From assembly GCF_947495725.1 (NCBI RefSeq), contig NZ_CANLZZ010000002.1:558001-622000 (forward strand): a DNA stretch of 64,000 nt, written 5' to 3'. Positions 63,917-64,000 of this stretch are shown here, in pieces. Origin of the DNA: an uncultured Lutibacter sp. (GTDB lineage: Bacteria; Bacteroidota; Bacteroidia; Flavobacteriales; Flavobacteriaceae). Positions within the stretch are counted from its first letter, which is position 1. The number at the start of each line of letters is the position of its first letter. The position numbers and the translations under genes were made by a program. A model generated the notes under the pieces. That model was not told where the DNA came from. It saw only the letters and a list, made by a program, of their open reading frames with translations, and did no database searches.

Positions 63917-64000
63917 TAAACAGTGTCAATATCAATAATGGACAAGGCGTTGTATGATCCATTTTTCAATGAATACATTTCACCATTTACTTCTTGATAA
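63916..64000 (-). CDS. C-terminus of an unidentified gene (truncated by window)
   Basis: Minus-strand frame open from the window edge, reading YQEVNGEMYSLKNGSYNALS and ending IDIDTV before the TAA at 63918-63916. The stop overlaps the DUF5675 start by one base, so it belongs to the same operon. Too short to assign. Confidence 0.5.
   Translation of the reverse strand, partial: YQEVNGEMYSLKNGSYNALSIIDIDTV

Noticed and set aside
1-64000. CRISPR array, tRNA, rRNA or insertion sequence
   Set aside because: No regularly spaced repeats, no cloverleaf or rRNA-like sequence and no transposase gene were seen.

Overview
The window looks like part of a marine Bacteroidota chromosome, most likely a Flavobacteriia member. 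The evidence is low G+C, tandem SusC/SusD pairs, many SPase II lipoproteins, one type IX secretion (T9SS) sorting domain, and promoters with the TAnnTTTG -7 element. About 58 kb is a large polysaccharide utilisation locus (PUL) for a sulfated, rhamnose- and uronate-containing glycan. Ulvan from green algae fits best: there are three GH78 and one GH106 alpha-L-rhamnosidases, L-rhamnose mutarotase, a GH39-like enzyme, several ulvan-lyase-like folds (PL24-, PL25-, PL28- and possibly PL40-like) and seven S1 sulfatases. Family names come from recognised motifs and remembered family sequences; no database search was run.

Layout. 1-3538: tail of a toroid lyase-like gene and a GH59-type enzyme. 3655-7954: GH78 and a PL25-like lyase. 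8137-11652: GH5, sulfatase, rhaM. 11763-13949: PL24-like lyase with a T9SS tail. 14149-24812: second toroid lyase-like gene, small jelly-roll lipoprotein, two tandem GH78, a nucleoside-hydrolase-like protein, sulfatase. 25241-36171: two SusC/SusD pairs and a surface lipoprotein. 36395-37318: PL28-like lipoprotein. 39718-37441 (minus strand): GH39-like gene, then a GH2 relic. 39924-53985: GH2, GH106 and five sulfatases. 54187-58723: two non-coding promoter/terminator units, lutABC, and a frameshifted fucO. 58826-64000: a repeat-rich gap, then accessory genes (DUF6943, a SLOG protein, Fic, and a minus-strand phage-like cluster).

The most striking signal is a 17-bp box, consensus CAGGATAGTACAGGATA (a 10-bp-period direct repeat). 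It occurs ten times, always just before a transcription unit of the PUL. In nine of ten copies it lies exactly 20 nt upstream of a TAnnTTTG-like -7 element (19 nt in the tenth). It precedes the lyases, glycosidases, both SusCD pairs, the sulfatase operon and the lactate/lactaldehyde genes, so it probably marks one regulon from glycan cleavage to use of the C3 product of rhamnose. One copy has no gene behind it: about 120 nt downstream is a strong intrinsic terminator, suggesting a small RNA. A second copy drives a leader of about 325 nt ahead of lutA that ends in a terminator-like hairpin.

Working model. Lyases cut the sulfated polymer and SusCD complexes import oligomers. Sulfatases and GH78/GH106/GH39/GH2/GH5/GH59 enzymes strip them to monosaccharides. 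RhaM equilibrates rhamnose anomers. L-lactaldehyde from rhamnose catabolism is oxidised to lactate and on to pyruvate by LutABC; the reductive branch (fucO) appears broken. The regulator, unsaturated uronyl hydrolases (GH88/GH105) and rhamnose kinase/aldolase genes are not in this window.
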